Positions 34,697 through 43,980 of a DNA stretch of 44,087 nt are shown one piece after another; the first letter of the stretch is position 1; every line of letters starts with the position of its first letter. Below the pieces are notes generated by a model, which made no database searches, was not told where the DNA came from, and was given only the letters and a program-made list of their open reading frames with translations. Position numbers and translations under genes: made by a program. The stretch comes from an uncultured Paracoccaceae bacterium. Its GTDB lineage: Bacteria > Pseudomonadota > Alphaproteobacteria > Rhodobacterales > Rhodobacteraceae. The stretch is from contig CANMTR010000019.1 of the NCBI GenBank assembly GCA_947500825.1, positions 1 to 44,087 on the forward strand. Direction: 5' to 3'.

Positions 34697-36901
34697 CTAA
34701 TCGTCGGTGTCATCGAGAAGCCCGATCAGGCGGCGGTGATCGAGCGGTTTGGGCACAAGCCTGACGCCGGCCTCGCGGCAGGCATCGACGATATCCTGGC
34801 GCCGGCTGGCGGAGATCACGCGGGCGGGAATCTCGCCGTGGCCCGCCCGGAGGTGGCGCAGAACGTCCAGCCCGGTGATGCCCGGGCCGAGTTGGTAGTC
34901 GAGCAAAAGCCGATCGGGGGTGATGTCGATTTCGTCCACCAGGGCGAGGGCGTCCTCGCCCCCCTCGGCATGGACGACGTGGTTGCCCCAGCCCTCGATG
35001 GTCAAGGTCAGGGCATGGGCGACCTCGGGGTCGTTCTCGACGAGGAGGACGACCAAGTCGCGGGCGCGGGGGCGAAGCTCCCCCTCCGGAACGAGCGGGG
35101 CGCCGCCGCTCACCCGCCCGAGGCGCGGCGTGGACACGGCGAAGCACGAGCCTTCGCCCGGGGCGGAGCGAAGGTCGAGCCGGTGGCCCAGCATGGCGCA
35201 GGCGCGCTCGACGATCGTTAGCCCCAACCCCAGCCCCTTGGAGCCCGAGGCCGAGGGACCGAGCTGGCGGAACTCCTGAAAAATCGCGGTCTGGTCGCTC
35301 GCAGCGATGCCCGGTCCGGTGTCGTGGACCTCTATTCGGGTGCGGTTGCCCGCGAGCCGGGCGCCGACGAGGATGCGGCCCGCGTCGGTGTAGCGGATCG
35401 CATTGGTCACCAGGTTCTGCAGGATGCGGCGCAGGAAGACCGGATCGGAGCGGACGACCTGCGTCGAGTCGAGCACCGTCAGGCGCAGGCCCTTGGCCTC
35501 CGCCGCGGGCGTAAGCTCGGTTCTGAGAGAGGTGAGAATCCGGCCCAGGGGCACCTCCTGCAGGCTCATTCCGGTCTGCCCCGAATCGAGCTTGGAGATG
35601 TCGAGGAGAGCCTCGATGATCTCCTCCACCGAGGCGAGCGCCGAGACGGCCTTGGCGGCGGTGGCCTTGGCGGTGGGGTCGCCCGCCCGGTCCTCCAGAT
35701 AAGAGACGAAGAGCTTGGCCGCCGACAGCGGCTGGAGCAGGTCGTGGCTCGCGGCGGCGACGAAGCGGGTCTTGGAGGCATTGGCGCGCCGGGCCTCCTC
35801 GAGCGCGTGGCCCAGCTCGTCGGTGCGCTCCTCCACTCGACGCTCCAGGGTCTCGTTCATGTCGCGAAGCGCGCGTTCGGCTTCCCGCTCGGCGGTCACG
35901 TCGGTAAAGGAGATGACGAAGCCACGGTCGGGCATCTCCTGGGCGAAGACCGACAGGACCGTGCGCGGTCCCTTGCGCACCTCGAAGGTGATGGGGCGGC
36001 GGGGGCGGCTGCGATGGGCCCAGGCCACGAGATGCTCGCGCGAGAAGAATGCGGAGAACACCACCTGCTCGTCGAGCCGGCGCAGGAGGGCGTCGAAGGA
36101 GATGCCCACCAGGTGGCCGTCGATCGGGCGGTCGAGAAGATCCTCCATCCGCGTGTTCCAGCCCACCAGCCGCAGGTCCGACGAGAAGATGCACACGCCC
36201 TGGTTCAGGTGGTCGAGTGTGGCGCGCACCATCTGCGCCTGGGCGTCCATCAGGCGGTCGCGCTTGAGCCTCTCGGCGCGCATGATGTCGCTGACGTCCG
36301 TCTGCAGGATGACGGTGCCGCCGGAGGCGGTGCGGTGCTCGCCCACCTGCAGCCAACGGTCGCGGGTGAGACGCACGTTGAAGATGGTGGAGCTGTCGGA
36401 ATGGCGCGCCATGCGGCCAGCCCGCCATTCCGCCGTGCTCTCGTCCGCGGGCAGGTCGAGGCAGCGCGAGCGCGACACGAGGTCGACGTACTGGGCGAAG
36501 CGCAAACCCGGCTGGACCGAGGGGGCGATGTCCGACAGGTCGCGGCAGAAGCGTGAATTGCTCATCACCAGCACGTCGGCGCGGTCGAACAGGGCGAAGC
36601 CCTCGTGCACCGACTCCACCGCCTCGGCGAGGTTGGAGCGTGCCTTCTCGGCGGCTGCGTTGGCGCTGCCCAGCCTCGAATTGGCCTCGTGAAGAAGCTC
36701 CAGGGTGCGTTCCAGGTCGACGGTGCGCTGGCGGACCTGTGCCTCCAGGAGGGCCGCGCGCTCGAACTGGGGATAGGCGAGGCCGGGCTGGTCGTCCGCC
36801 TTCTCGATCTTGGTGATGAGCGATTCCGCGATCCGCAACAGCTTTGCGTTCTGGATCTCCGGCGGATCTTCCGGATCGACGAGGGAGGCGCCGGTACTCA
36901 C
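34697..36901 (-). CDS. Hybrid sensor histidine kinase (PAS-PAS-HisKA-HATPase-REC), NahK-like
   Basis: A 734-residue cytoplasmic hybrid kinase with no membrane segment. An N-terminal coiled coil (about 45-95) precedes PAS-like domains at about 95-205 and 225-340 and a second coiled coil near 335-375. HisKA has phospho-acceptor H386 in AAASHDLLQPLSAAKLFVSY; the HATPase has NLVTNAIRYT, HDTGPGIA and GLGLGLTIVERAC. A C-terminal receiver (615-730) has D668 in RLLLDYQLGPG. This layout and the SHDLLQPL-type H-box match NahK/ErcS'-type kinases, which pair with FIST/NosP proteins. It starts with GTG, overlapping the FIST stop as GTGA. Confidence 0.9.
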   Translation of the reverse strand: MSTGASLVDPEDPPEIQNAKLLRIAESLITKIEKADDQPGLAYPQFERAALLEAQVRQRTVDLERTLELLHEANSRLGSANAAAEKARSNLAEAVESVHEGFALFDRADVLVMSNSRFCRDLSDIAPSVQPGLRFAQYVDLVSRSRCLDLPADESTAEWRAGRMARHSDSSTIFNVRLTRDRWLQVGEHRTASGGTVILQTDVSDIMRAERLKRDRLMDAQAQMVRATLDHLNQGVCIFSSDLRLVGWNTRMEDLLDRPIDGHLVGISFDALLRRLDEQVVFSAFFSREHLVAWAHRSRPRRPITFEVRKGPRTVLSVFAQEMPDRGFVISFTDVTAEREAERALRDMNETLERRVEERTDELGHALEEARRANASKTRFVAAASHDLLQPLSAAKLFVSYLEDRAGDPTAKATAAKAVSALASVEEIIEALLDISKLDSGQTGMSLQEVPLGRILTSLRTELTPAAEAKGLRLTVLDSTQVVRSDPVFLRRILQNLVTNAIRYTDAGRILVGARLAGNRTRIEVHDTGPGIAASDQTAIFQEFRQLGPSASGSKGLGLGLTIVERACAMLGHRLDLRSAPGEGSCFAVSTPRLGRVSGGAPLVPEGELRPRARDLVVLLVENDPEVAHALTLTIEGWGNHVVHAEGGEDALALVDEIDITPDRLLLDYQLGPGITGLDVLRHLRAGHGEIPARVISASRRQDIVDACREAGVRLVPKPLDHRRLIGLLDDTDD

Positions 36902-38031
36902 GGAGCGTCGCCTCCGTTCCCGTCCGCCGGCGGGTAAAGCGCCACACCTGTCATAGTGTGGTTGATATGGATCGGCCCGATCTGCTCGCCGTAGGTGGAG
37001 AAGCCCACGACGCGGTGCCGGGCCAGCACCTCGGAGACGGCGCGGCCTTGCTGGAGGTGCTCGGCCTCGATCCGGCGCAGGATGCAGTCGCAGGCCAGGA
37101 TGTCTGCGGGTGCCCCGGTGGCAGACAGGGTCGACAGCTCCCCCTCCAGGTGGGCGGTCATGTCGCCCGGCGTCGCCACCGACAGGACCATCCCCTCCTC
37201 GATGGCGGAGAAGAAGACCAGGTCGCCAGCCTCGGTCACCCGCTGGATGGCACGGACATGGTGGTCCTCTCCCAGCCGCACCACGACGGGGTGGGCGGCG
37301 AAGGTGAAGGTGTCGAGCTGCTCGGGGTCACGCCCCATGAGGCGGGCGTATTCTCGCGCGGCCGGAGCGCCGTTGATCTCGCGCACAGTGCGGGTCGCCG
37401 GGTCGGCACCGGTGACGACCATGCGCCGCTCGGTGGGCGTCATGTGATCGAGGCTGAAGACCTGGACCCGGCAATCGGTGGCGATGAGCGTGACCACGGC
37501 GGCGTTGTCATAGACGTGCCCGTCGCAGCCCAGAAGGGTGCTCTCGAAGCGGCGCCCGTCGCCGGCCGATCCGCCGAAGAGGGGCATGTGACCCAGTCCC
37601 GGCGCGATCTCGGACAGCAACACGTCTTCGGCGCGTGACAGGCCATCCACCAGGGCGAAACCGAACAGGGACACAAAGTGCGGCGGCGCGCCCCCCGACA
37701 GGGACAGGCGGCGGCGCACGACCTCGCCGGCGAGGTCGGCCCGGGCCAGGCCGTCGAGGGGTTGGGCCACGACCACGTCGGTGGCGAAGTGGCGCGCGGG
37801 CAGGCCCACAGCGATGATCGTGTCGTCCACGTATCCTTCGGGCCCGATCTCTCCGGCGGTGGTGCAAGCAACGGTGCGGCAGCCCGGAAATGCGGCGCGG
37901 GCCTCCGCCACCACGCGGGCGAAGTCGCAGGTGGGGCTGACGAACAGGAACAGGTGCGCCAGTGGCGCGTCGCCCAGTTGTGCGGCGAGGTTGGAAATGG
38001 GCGCAGAGGCGGGGATCGCGGCGCGTATCAA
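36898..38031 (-). CDS. FIST-domain sensory protein, NosP-like
   Basis: A 377-residue protein with FIST_N (about 25-215) and FIST_C (about 220-365) domains. Recognisable stretches are FLFVSPTCDFARVVAEARAA, VACTTAGEIGPEGY, GLGHMPLFGGSAGDG, and the C-terminal LACDCILRRIEAEH with VVGFSTYGEQIGPIHINHTM. FIST proteins in several proteobacteria (NosP) bind heme and sense nitric oxide, inhibiting the adjacent kinase. Context here is the same: a hybrid kinase follows with 4-bp overlap. Heme binding is not provable from sequence alone. Confidence 0.88.
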   Translation of the reverse strand: MIRAAIPASAPISNLAAQLGDAPLAHLFLFVSPTCDFARVVAEARAAFPGCRTVACTTAGEIGPEGYVDDTIIAVGLPARHFATDVVVAQPLDGLARADLAGEVVRRRLSLSGGAPPHFVSLFGFALVDGLSRAEDVLLSEIAPGLGHMPLFGGSAGDGRRFESTLLGCDGHVYDNAAVVTLIATDCRVQVFSLDHMTPTERRMVVTGADPATRTVREINGAPAAREYARLMGRDPEQLDTFTFAAHPVVVRLGEDHHVRAIQRVTEAGDLVFFSAIEEGMVLSVATPGDMTAHLEGELSTLSATGAPADILACDCILRRIEAEHLQQGRAVSEVLARHRVVGFSTYGEQIGPIHINHTMTGVALYPPADGNGGDAP

Positions 38032-38094
38032 GACGCCGCCGGTGGCCGCTCCGACCAGGTCGGTACTGCTACTCGCGAAATCCCTGATCGCGGT

Positions 38095-38116
38095 ATCCTC
38101 CCTCGGACGGGAGGAT
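38095..38116. repeat. Perfect hairpin between regulator and FIST gene
   Basis: ATCCTCCC pairs with GGGAGGAT across a 6-nt loop, directly after the LuxR-type gene stop and 64 bp before the FIST start. It lacks a U-tract. It could be an attenuator or mRNA processing/stability element separating expression of the regulator from the sensor pair. Confidence 0.4.
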
Positions 38117-38119
38117 GGG

Positions 38120-38809
38120 TCAGGTTTCGGACCTTGGCAAGATGGTCGCGAACTTAGCCTGCTGCGCCACGAGCACGGCCTGTGTGCGGCTTTGCACAGC
38201 GAGCTTGCGCATGATCGCCGTGACGTGGGCCTTCACCGTGGTCTCGGCGATCGACAGCTCGAAGGCGATCTGCTTGTTGAGCTTCCCGTCGCAGATCAGC
38301 TCGAGGATGCGGGCTTGTTGGGCAGTGAGCGACGCCAGCCGCGTCACGGCGTCTGAGCGGTTGGGAGATCGCTCGCATTCCACGAAGTTCTCGGGCAGGT
38401 AGGTGGCCCCGCCGAAGATCGCCTCCAGCGCGGCGCGGAACTCGCCATGGGGGCTGTGCTTGGGGACGTAGCCAGCCGCCCCGGCCTCGATCGCGGCAGA
38501 GATGATTGCGTTCTCGGCCATGGAGGAGACGACGATGATCGGCGTTTCGGGCGCCTGGGTCTTGAGGCGGATCAGTCCGTCGAGCCCGGTCACGTCGGGC
38601 AGGTTGAGGTCGAGGACGATGAGGTCGCGGCGGGCCCCGTCGCCCTTCAGCGCCTCGATCCCGCCGGCGAGGGTCGCCGCGGTGGCGATGTCGTCGAAAT
38701 CGGCGGCATTGCGCAGGGTCAGTTCCAGCGCGTCGCAGAACAGCGGGTGATCGTCGATCACCAGGGCGCGGCGATGGATGTGATCCGTCTGGGGGCTGTC
38801 GACCTGCAT
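38120..38809 (-). CDS. LuxR/NarL-type response regulator
   Basis: A 229-residue two-domain regulator. The receiver has ALVIDDHPLFCDAL at 15-28 and phospho-acceptor D67 in LIVLDLNLPD, with VPKHS as the conserved lysine region. The C-terminal HTH reads LTAQQARILELICDGKLNKQ, then IAETTVKAHVTAIMRKL. The ATG at 38809 has TTAGGA upstream and is preferred to 38854. It precedes the FIST and hybrid-kinase genes in the same direction, so it is the likely output of that phosphorelay. Confidence 0.9.
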   Translation of the reverse strand: MQVDSPQTDHIHRRALVIDDHPLFCDALELTLRNAADFDDIATAATLAGGIEALKGDGARRDLIVLDLNLPDVTGLDGLIRLKTQAPETPIIVVSSMAENAIISAAIEAGAAGYVPKHSPHGEFRAALEAIFGGATYLPENFVECERSPNRSDAVTRLASLTAQQARILELICDGKLNKQIAFELSIAETTVKAHVTAIMRKLAVQSRTQAVLVAQQAKFATILPRSET

Positions 38810-38863
38810 GGTGGGAATCCTAAGCGGTTCGCCTCGGGAGATCACATAGGCCAAAGGTCTCGG

Positions 38864-38880
38864 GGGGCCGGGACGGCCCC
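38864..38880 (-). terminator. Stem-loop after gpt
   Basis: GGGGCCG-GGA-CGGCCCC, a perfect 7-bp stem, starts 2 bp past the gpt stop. It probably marks the end of the fabI-lysE-lysE-gpt transcript, though a U-run is missing. Confidence 0.5.
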
Positions 38881-38882
38881 GC

Positions 38883-39404
38883 TCAGTCCTGGCCGCGATA
38901 GGGAGGGACGTATTGCATGGCCATGTCCCAGGGAAAGAAGATCCAGGTGTCCTGGCTGACTTCGGTGATGAAGGTATCCACCTGTTCGCGCCCCTTGGGC
39001 TTGGCGTAGATGGTGGCCATGTGGGCGCGAGGATAGCGGGCGCGCACCAGCTCCAGCGTACGTCCCGAATCCACCAGGTCGTCGACCACGAGAATGCCGG
39101 TTCCGTCGCCCATGACGGTTTCGTCGGGGGCCTTGAGCACGTGGGCCTCGGACTGGGTCTGGTGGTCGTAGGACTTGACGCTGATCGTGTCGACGGTGCG
39201 GATGTCGAGCTCGCGCGCGACGATCATCGCGGGAGCCATGCCGCCACGGGTGATGGCAACCACCGCGCGCCAGCCGCCGCCCCGTTCGCCCGCCTCGCCG
39301 GCCGGGCCGGTCCCGTCGAGGCGCCACGCAAGGGCGCGGGCGTCGCGGTGGAGCTGGTCCCAGCTGACGTGGAACCCCTTTTCGTGCGGTAGTCGGTCTG
39401 GCAT
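38883..39404 (-). CDS. gpt: Xanthine(-guanine) phosphoribosyltransferase
   Basis: A 173-residue purine-salvage enzyme that joins PRPP to xanthine/guanine. The PRPP loop [11 protein letters not shown] is at 106-116 and [19 protein letters not shown] at about 50-68 forms the conserved pyrophosphate region. [14 protein letters not shown] and the C-terminal TWIFFPWD are typical of Gpt. Both the start and stop fit the family. It is last in the operon after two LysE-type genes, 14 bp apart. Confidence 0.93.
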   Translation of the reverse strand: MPDRLPHEKGFHVSWDQLHRDARALAWRLDGTGPAGEAGERGGGWRAVVAITRGGMAPAMIVARELDIRTVDTISVKSYDHQTQSEAHVLKAPDETVMGDGTGILVVDDLVDSGRTLELVRARYPRAHMATIYAKPKGREQVDTFITEVSQDTWIFFPWDMAMQYVPPYRGQD

Positions 39405-39418
39405 CGCGTTTCTCCGCG

Positions 39419-40030
39419 TCAGGTGAGGGCGACCTTCGCGCCGAGTGCGCCGAGGATGCCGCCCATGGCGCGGTCAAGCCAGTGCTTGGCCGCGGCATAG
39501 GCATCGCGCGGGCGGGGCAGCGAGAAGAGCCGGGCGGTAAGGATGTACCACATCGTCTCGATCCAGAGGATGTTGAACAGGACGACCGCGCGGTCGCCCA
39601 GTCCGGCGGTGGGCGGGATCAGTCCGACGAAGACGGCGCCGAAGAAGACCGCCGGCTTGGGGTTGGCGATCTGGGCGGCAAAGCCGAGCCAGACGGCCGA
39701 GAGCATCCCGCGCGGTGGCGCGGCACCGGCATCGGGCATCGGGTCGTGGGCGTGGCGCCACATGCCGACGGCGATCCAGACCAGAAACAGGCCGCCCCCG
39801 ATCTTGAGGACCTGGAACAGGGGCGGGACTATCTCGAACAGGAGCGCGAGGCCGGCGAGGGCTGCGCCTGCCCAGACTGTCGCGCCGAGCCCGAAGCCCA
39901 AGGCCAGCGCCGCAGCGGAGCGGAACCCCTCGGACGCGGCCGTTCGCACCGACAGCACGAAGGCCGGCCCCGGAGAGATCGCCGCGAGCAGGTGGGCGAA
40001 GGCCACCCCGACGATCGCCGCGAGCGTCAC
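39419..40030 (-). CDS. LysE/RhtB-family exporter (second of tandem pair)
   Basis: A 203-residue inner-membrane protein with about six helices. [20 protein letters not shown] at the start holds the LysE signature (SPGP), and [20 protein letters not shown] is the conserved mid-region (NPK). Such proteins export amino acids or derivatives. It starts with GTG in a GTGA overlap with the upstream LysE gene, so synthesis is coupled; the pair may act as a heteromer, although LysE proteins usually work as homomers. Cargo is not predictable. Confidence 0.88.
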   Translation of the reverse strand: MTLAAIVGVAFAHLLAAISPGPAFVLSVRTAASEGFRSAAALALGFGLGATVWAGAALAGLALLFEIVPPLFQVLKIGGGLFLVWIAVGMWRHAHDPMPDAGAAPPRGMLSAVWLGFAAQIANPKPAVFFGAVFVGLIPPTAGLGDRAVVLFNILWIETMWYILTARLFSLPRPRDAYAAAKHWLDRAMGGILGALGAKVALT

Positions 40031-40641
40031 CGGGGCGCCATCAGCAGGCGCAGGCCCAGGGCCACCATGGCCGCGCCCGTCACGCGGTCGAAGGTGGCCT
40101 TGGCGCGCAGGTAGGCGGCCCGGGCAGACGGGCGCGACAGGAGCGTGGCGAGGGCTGCGTAGAAGGCAAGCTCCACGGCCAGGTGGTCGGCCATCACGAG
40201 CGCCATGGCGTGGGGCGACAGGTCGGGCTGGAAGACCACGATCAGCGCCGAGGCAGCGAACAGGATCGACTTGGGGTTGGCCAAGTTGATGGCCGCCCCG
40301 CGCAGCAGAGCTCCACACACCCCGTGCCGTGGCACGCGGGGCGCGGCGAGGGGCGCCGTGGCGTCCGCGATGGTGCGCAGGCCGAGCCAGACGAAATATG
40401 AGGCACCCGCGCCCTTCAGCCCGATATAGGCCCAAGGGACGAGGGTGAAGATCCGGTCGAGCCCGAGAAGGGCGAGGCCCGTCCATCCCGCTGCCACAAG
40501 CGCCAGCCCTGCGCTGGTGGCGAAACCGGCCACGCGCCCTTCAATCAGGGTGGCGTGCAGGCGGGCCACACGCGCGGGGCCGGGCGTGAGGATCGCGGCC
40601 GCCAGCACGACGTTGAAGGCCAGGAGGTGGGCGGCCTCCAT
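40027..40641 (-). CDS. LysE/RhtB-family exporter (first of tandem pair)
   Basis: A 204-residue membrane protein of the same family as its downstream neighbour: AAAILTPGPARVARLHATLI near the N-terminus (TPGP) and AINLANPKSILFAASALIVV (NPK) in the middle, with six hydrophobic helices. The two share only family-level similarity, so the tandem is not a recent duplication. It begins 4 bp after fabI, placing an exporter pair in a fatty-acid synthesis operon. Confidence 0.88.
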   Translation of the reverse strand: MEAAHLLAFNVVLAAAILTPGPARVARLHATLIEGRVAGFATSAGLALVAAGWTGLALLGLDRIFTLVPWAYIGLKGAGASYFVWLGLRTIADATAPLAAPRVPRHGVCGALLRGAAINLANPKSILFAASALIVVFQPDLSPHAMALVMADHLAVELAFYAALATLLSRPSARAAYLRAKATFDRVTGAAMVALGLRLLMAPR

Positions 40642-40645
40642 CGCG

Positions 40646-41452
40646 CTATTCCTTGGTGATGTCGGGCGCGTCGGGAGCCTTCATGCCCACCACGTGATAG
40701 CCCGCGTCAACGTGCAGTACCTCGCCCGTGGTGGCGGTGCCGAGATCGCTCAGGAGATAGAGCGCGGCCTTGCCCACCTCCTCCTGGGTGACGGTGCGGC
40801 GCAGGGGCGAATTGTACTCGTTCCACTTCATGATGTAGCGGAAGTCGCCGATACCCGAGGCGGCGAGGGTCTTTATCGTGCCTGCCGAGATGGCGTTGAC
40901 GCGGATGCGGTCCTTGCCGAGATCCTCGGCCAGGTAGCGCACCGAGGCCTCCAGCGCCGCCTTGGCCACGCCCATGACGTTGTAGTGGGGCATCACCTTC
41001 TCGGCGCCGTAATAGGTCAGCGTCAGCCCGGAGCCGCCGTCGGTCATCAGCTTTTCGGCGCGGTTCATCACGGCGGTGAAGGAGTAGCACGAGATGTCGA
41101 GCGAGCGGCGGAAGTTCTCGCGGCTGGTGTCGACGTAGCGGCCGCGGAGCTGGGCCTTGTCGGAGAAGCCGATGGCATGGACCACGAAGTCGAGCCGGCC
41201 CCATTTTTCCTCCAGCGCGGCAAAGAGCGCGTCGAGCGAGTCCATGTCGTCGACGTCACACTCGATCATCGTATCCGAGCCGAGCTGCGCAGCGAGCGGA
41301 CCCACGCGCTTCTTGAGCGCCTCGCCCTGATAGGAGAAGGCAAGTTCGGCGCCGTGGTCGGCAAGGGTCTTGGCGATGCCCCAGGCGATGGACTTGTCGT
41401 TGGCCAGCCCCATGATCAGCCCGCGCTTGCCCGCCATCAAATCTGTCGCCAT
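40646..41452 (-). CDS. fabI: Enoyl-[acyl-carrier-protein] reductase (NADH)
   Basis: A 268-residue SDR enzyme for the last step of each fatty-acid elongation cycle, and the triclosan target. The cofactor motif GLIMGLANDKSIAWGIAK (11-28) is the FabI form. Active-site residues Y147 and the Y157-x6-K164 pair are present. HAIGFSDKAQLRGRYVDTSR and DAGYHVVGM complete the pattern. It is divergent from pdxH across an 89-bp control region, and heads the fabI-lysE-lysE-gpt operon. Confidence 0.96.
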   Translation of the reverse strand: MATDLMAGKRGLIMGLANDKSIAWGIAKTLADHGAELAFSYQGEALKKRVGPLAAQLGSDTMIECDVDDMDSLDALFAALEEKWGRLDFVVHAIGFSDKAQLRGRYVDTSRENFRRSLDISCYSFTAVMNRAEKLMTDGGSGLTLTYYGAEKVMPHYNVMGVAKAALEASVRYLAEDLGKDRIRVNAISAGTIKTLAASGIGDFRYIMKWNEYNSPLRRTVTQEEVGKAALYLLSDLGTATTGEVLHVDAGYHVVGMKAPDAPDITKE

Positions 41453-41541
41453 GGGACCCGCTCCGCCTGCTGGTTTCGGACTTTCGGTGCCAATAGGCGA
41501 TCGCTATCAGGGCTGCAAGACCGCAGCACAGGAGGCCTTCC

Positions 41542-42147
41542 GTGACCCCGCAGGACAGCATTTTCGACGCCACGGACCCGGTCGCGCTGGTCCGCTTGTG
41601 GATGGACGAGGCCGCGAGGCTCGAGCTCAACGACCCCAACGCGATCGCTCTGGCCACCGTCGATCCCGCCGGGATGCCCAATGTGCGGATCGTGCTCCTG
41701 AAGGAGATCGAGGCGGACGCCTTCGTGTTCTACACCAACTACGACAGCGCCAAGGGCCGCGAGATCGACGCGGCGGGCCAGGCCGCCTTCTGTATCCACT
41801 GGAAGTCCCTGCGCCGGCAGGTGCGGGTGCGCGGCACGGTGTCGCGCGAGGAGGGCGCGCAGGCCGACGCCTATTACCGCTCCCGCGGCTTGGGCTCGCG
41901 GCTCGGGGCTTGGGCCTCTGACCAGTCGCGCCCGCTGGCGGACCGGGCGACCCTGGAGGCGCGTGTGGAGGAAGCCGGCGCGCTGCACGGCGACGATCCG
42001 AAGCGGCCGCCCTTCTGGGGCGGGTTCCGCCTGAGACCGACCGAGATCGAGTTCTGGCGCGACGGCGCCGACCGCCTGCACGACCGGGAAAGATGGAGTC
42101 GGGAGGGGGTGGAAGACCCGTGGTATGTAAAAAGACTTTTTCCTTAG
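41542..42147 (+). CDS. pdxH: Pyridoxamine/pyridoxine 5'-phosphate oxidase
   Basis: A 201-residue FMN enzyme making pyridoxal 5'-phosphate, used for example by kynureninase in this window. [53 protein letters not shown]-like [18 protein letters not shown], and the C-terminal [18 protein letters not shown] and RLFP are diagnostic. It starts with GTG at 41542, with GGAGG seven bases upstream. The 3' end holds an A5-G/CT5 inverted run (AAAAAGACTTTTT) inside the last codons. Confidence 0.95.
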   Translation: MTPQDSIFDATDPVALVRLWMDEAARLELNDPNAIALATVDPAGMPNVRIVLLKEIEADAFVFYTNYDSAKGREIDAAGQAAFCIHWKSLRRQVRVRGTVSREEGAQADAYYRSRGLGSRLGAWASDQSRPLADRATLEARVEEAGALHGDDPKRPPFWGGFRLRPTEIEFWRDGADRLHDRERWSREGVEDPWYVKRLFP

Positions 42148-42260
42148 CGAAAACTTGCGTAGGAATAGTGCCTATTGCGCGACTTGATGCCCGGATTTGC
42201 AGGGCGTCTTCGATGTCGGGGGCATGCGGATGACGGGCGGGATGCCCGACGGGGATGGTA

Positions 42261-42833
42261 ATGGCACAAGCCGGTCAATTCGACGAGCGAACCTACACCG
42301 GGAAAGTGAAGTGGTTCGACAGCGCGAGGGGCTTCGGCTTCGTGGTCGTGCCGGACGTACCGCGCGACATCCTGCTCCATGCCAATGTCCTGCGTAACTT
42401 CGGCCAGAACAGCATCTCCGACCGTAGCCGGATCACCCTCCTCGCGGTGGAGACCGATCGCGGGATCCAGGCGCAAGAGGTGATCGCGATCGAGCCTCCC
42501 GACATCGACGAGGACGTCGAAGAGCCGCAGTCCGCGCTGCCCTTCGACGAGACGCTGCGCGGCGGCCCGTTGGAGGCCGCGCGGGTGAAGTGGTTCGATG
42601 CCGCCAAGGGCTTTGGGTTTGCGAATGTCTTCGGTCTGGGCGAGGATGTGTTCATTCACGTGGAGGTGCTGCGGCGTTCCTCCCTCGCGGATCTGCAACC
42701 CGGCGAAGCCATCGCCCTGCGGGTCGCCGAAGGAAGCCGTGGCAAGCTGGCGACGCAGGTGTCGGTATGGGAAAGCGGGATCACGCAATCGCAGGCCGAG
42801 ACGGTCTGGCACGCCAGCGAGGCGGCGGAGTGA
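42261..42833 (+). CDS. Double cold-shock-domain protein
   Basis: A 190-residue protein with two cold-shock (OB-fold) domains. The first has GKVKWFDSARGFGFVVVPD and DILLHANVL; the second RVKWFDAAKGFGFANV and DVFIHVEVL, i.e. RNP1 and RNP2 in both. An acidic linker (DIDEDVEEP) joins them. It should bind single-stranded RNA/DNA and act as an RNA chaperone. Two ATGs (42255, 42261) are near; I take 42261, with GGGGAT upstream. A small hairpin AATAG-TGC-CTATT at 42164-42176 lies in the upstream region. The 3' end overlaps the DUF192 gene by 4 bp. Confidence 0.9.
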   Translation: MAQAGQFDERTYTGKVKWFDSARGFGFVVVPDVPRDILLHANVLRNFGQNSISDRSRITLLAVETDRGIQAQEVIAIEPPDIDEDVEEPQSALPFDETLRGGPLEAARVKWFDAAKGFGFANVFGLGEDVFIHVEVLRRSSLADLQPGEAIALRVAEGSRGKLATQVSVWESGITQSQAETVWHASEAAE

Positions 42834-43291
42834 TCGCCGCACTCTTGGTGGCTTTTGCCGGGACCGCGGCCTCGGCGCAGGGATGCGCTCCCGAAGCGAT
42901 TGACCTGCGGGGCGGCTGGGGCAAGGCGCGCGTATCCGTCGCCGTCGCCGACGACCCGGCCGAGCGCGCTCAGGGCCTCATGGGCGTCGAATCGATGCCC
43001 GCCATGAGCGGCATGCTGTTCCTCTACGAGCGTCCGCAGCCGGTGAGTTTCTGGATGCGCAACACCCTGATCCCGCTCGATATGATCTTCCTCGACCGGA
43101 GTGGAACGGTGATGCGGGTCCACGAGGAAGCCGTGCCGTTGGACGAGACTGCGATTCCGGGGGGCGACGATGTGCTGGCGGTGCTTGAGTTGAACGGTGG
43201 CATGGCCGAGCGTCTTGGGATTGCGCCGGGCACCGAGTTGCGCCACCCCGATCTACCCCAGGACGCCGCTGCCTGGCCTTGCCCGGAATGA
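42830..43291 (+). CDS. DUF192 family exported protein
   Basis: A 153-residue secreted protein of the DUF192 family, function unsettled. A signal peptide (about 1-17, ending ASAQ) is followed by the family core: [37 protein letters not shown] and [17 protein letters not shown]. The start is a GTG overlapping the cold-shock stop as GTGA. The coupling of an RNA chaperone with a periplasmic protein is frequent in Rhodobacterales but unexplained. Confidence 0.88.
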   Translation: MIAALLVAFAGTAASAQGCAPEAIDLRGGWGKARVSVAVADDPAERAQGLMGVESMPAMSGMLFLYERPQPVSFWMRNTLIPLDMIFLDRSGTVMRVHEEAVPLDETAIPGGDDVLAVLELNGGMAERLGIAPGTELRHPDLPQDAAAWPCPE

Positions 43292-43340
43292 CGCGACCCC
43301 GTCTTCCCTCGGGCGTCGCGATTGGATAGGGACGGGGCGT

Positions 43341-43417
<77 letters not shown>

Positions 43418-43656
43418 TTCGCCGAGCTTTCGATTGCCACGATGGTCTTCCTCGTCGGTCACTATCCTTCCTCAAACGAAGGATTGGACGAGGGCCAGGC
43501 GATGGCGAGCAGAGACAAGGCTGCTGCCTCGCATCCAGGTCAGCGCCGCTGCAATTTCCTCAATTCTGACAGTGAACGCGGGGCGCGATGGTCGTCCTTG
43601 TCATCGGTTAGCAGGACTGCGATCGACCCATAGCTGCCATTCGACGAGCCGACGGA
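43418..43656. other. Intergenic, no gene supported
   Basis: I see no coding motif here on either strand. No strong hairpin with U-tract follows the tRNA. Confidence 0.4.
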
Positions 43657-43980
43657 TCACGGTCGCTTCCGGCCAAAGACATTCCCGCGCGTTCTTCGTG
43701 ATGGTACTTTGCCTGGGCCGCGGGTCAGTAGTGCGCCAAGCGCCAGTCCCGCGGCAAGCGCCCCGAACGTTTCCGCGACCGACCTTGCGGGAAGCGCAAG
43801 GTGCCAGCCCGGCGACAGGCGGCGGGGCACCACGCCATAGTCAATTACCCCGGCGATGATGCCCGTCGCTGCTGCGCCTCGGACGATGTCCGCCGTCGAC
43901 GTTTCGCGACGTGTAGTGAGCCACCACGCGAGCGGCACTGCCCAGAAGATCGAAGCCCCGTGATTGATCGCTGCCCCCAC
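43657..43980 (-). pseudogene. Small membrane protein, probably truncated or frameshifted
   Basis: A frame of 107 codons from a GTG encodes hydrophobic segments NHGASIFWAVPLAWWL and IVRGAAATGIIAGVIDYGVV, then VPRRLSPGWHLALPARSVAE and a last helix GALAAGLALGALL, like small uncharacterised integral membrane proteins. Sequence upstream of the GTG is still protein-like in the same frame (EADLPHTG), while an adjacent frame carries MSYTMQWDTIRR with its own upstream open frame to the window edge. A one-base frameshift would join these into one longer protein running past 44087. It may be intact if that is a sequencing error. Confidence 0.4.
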
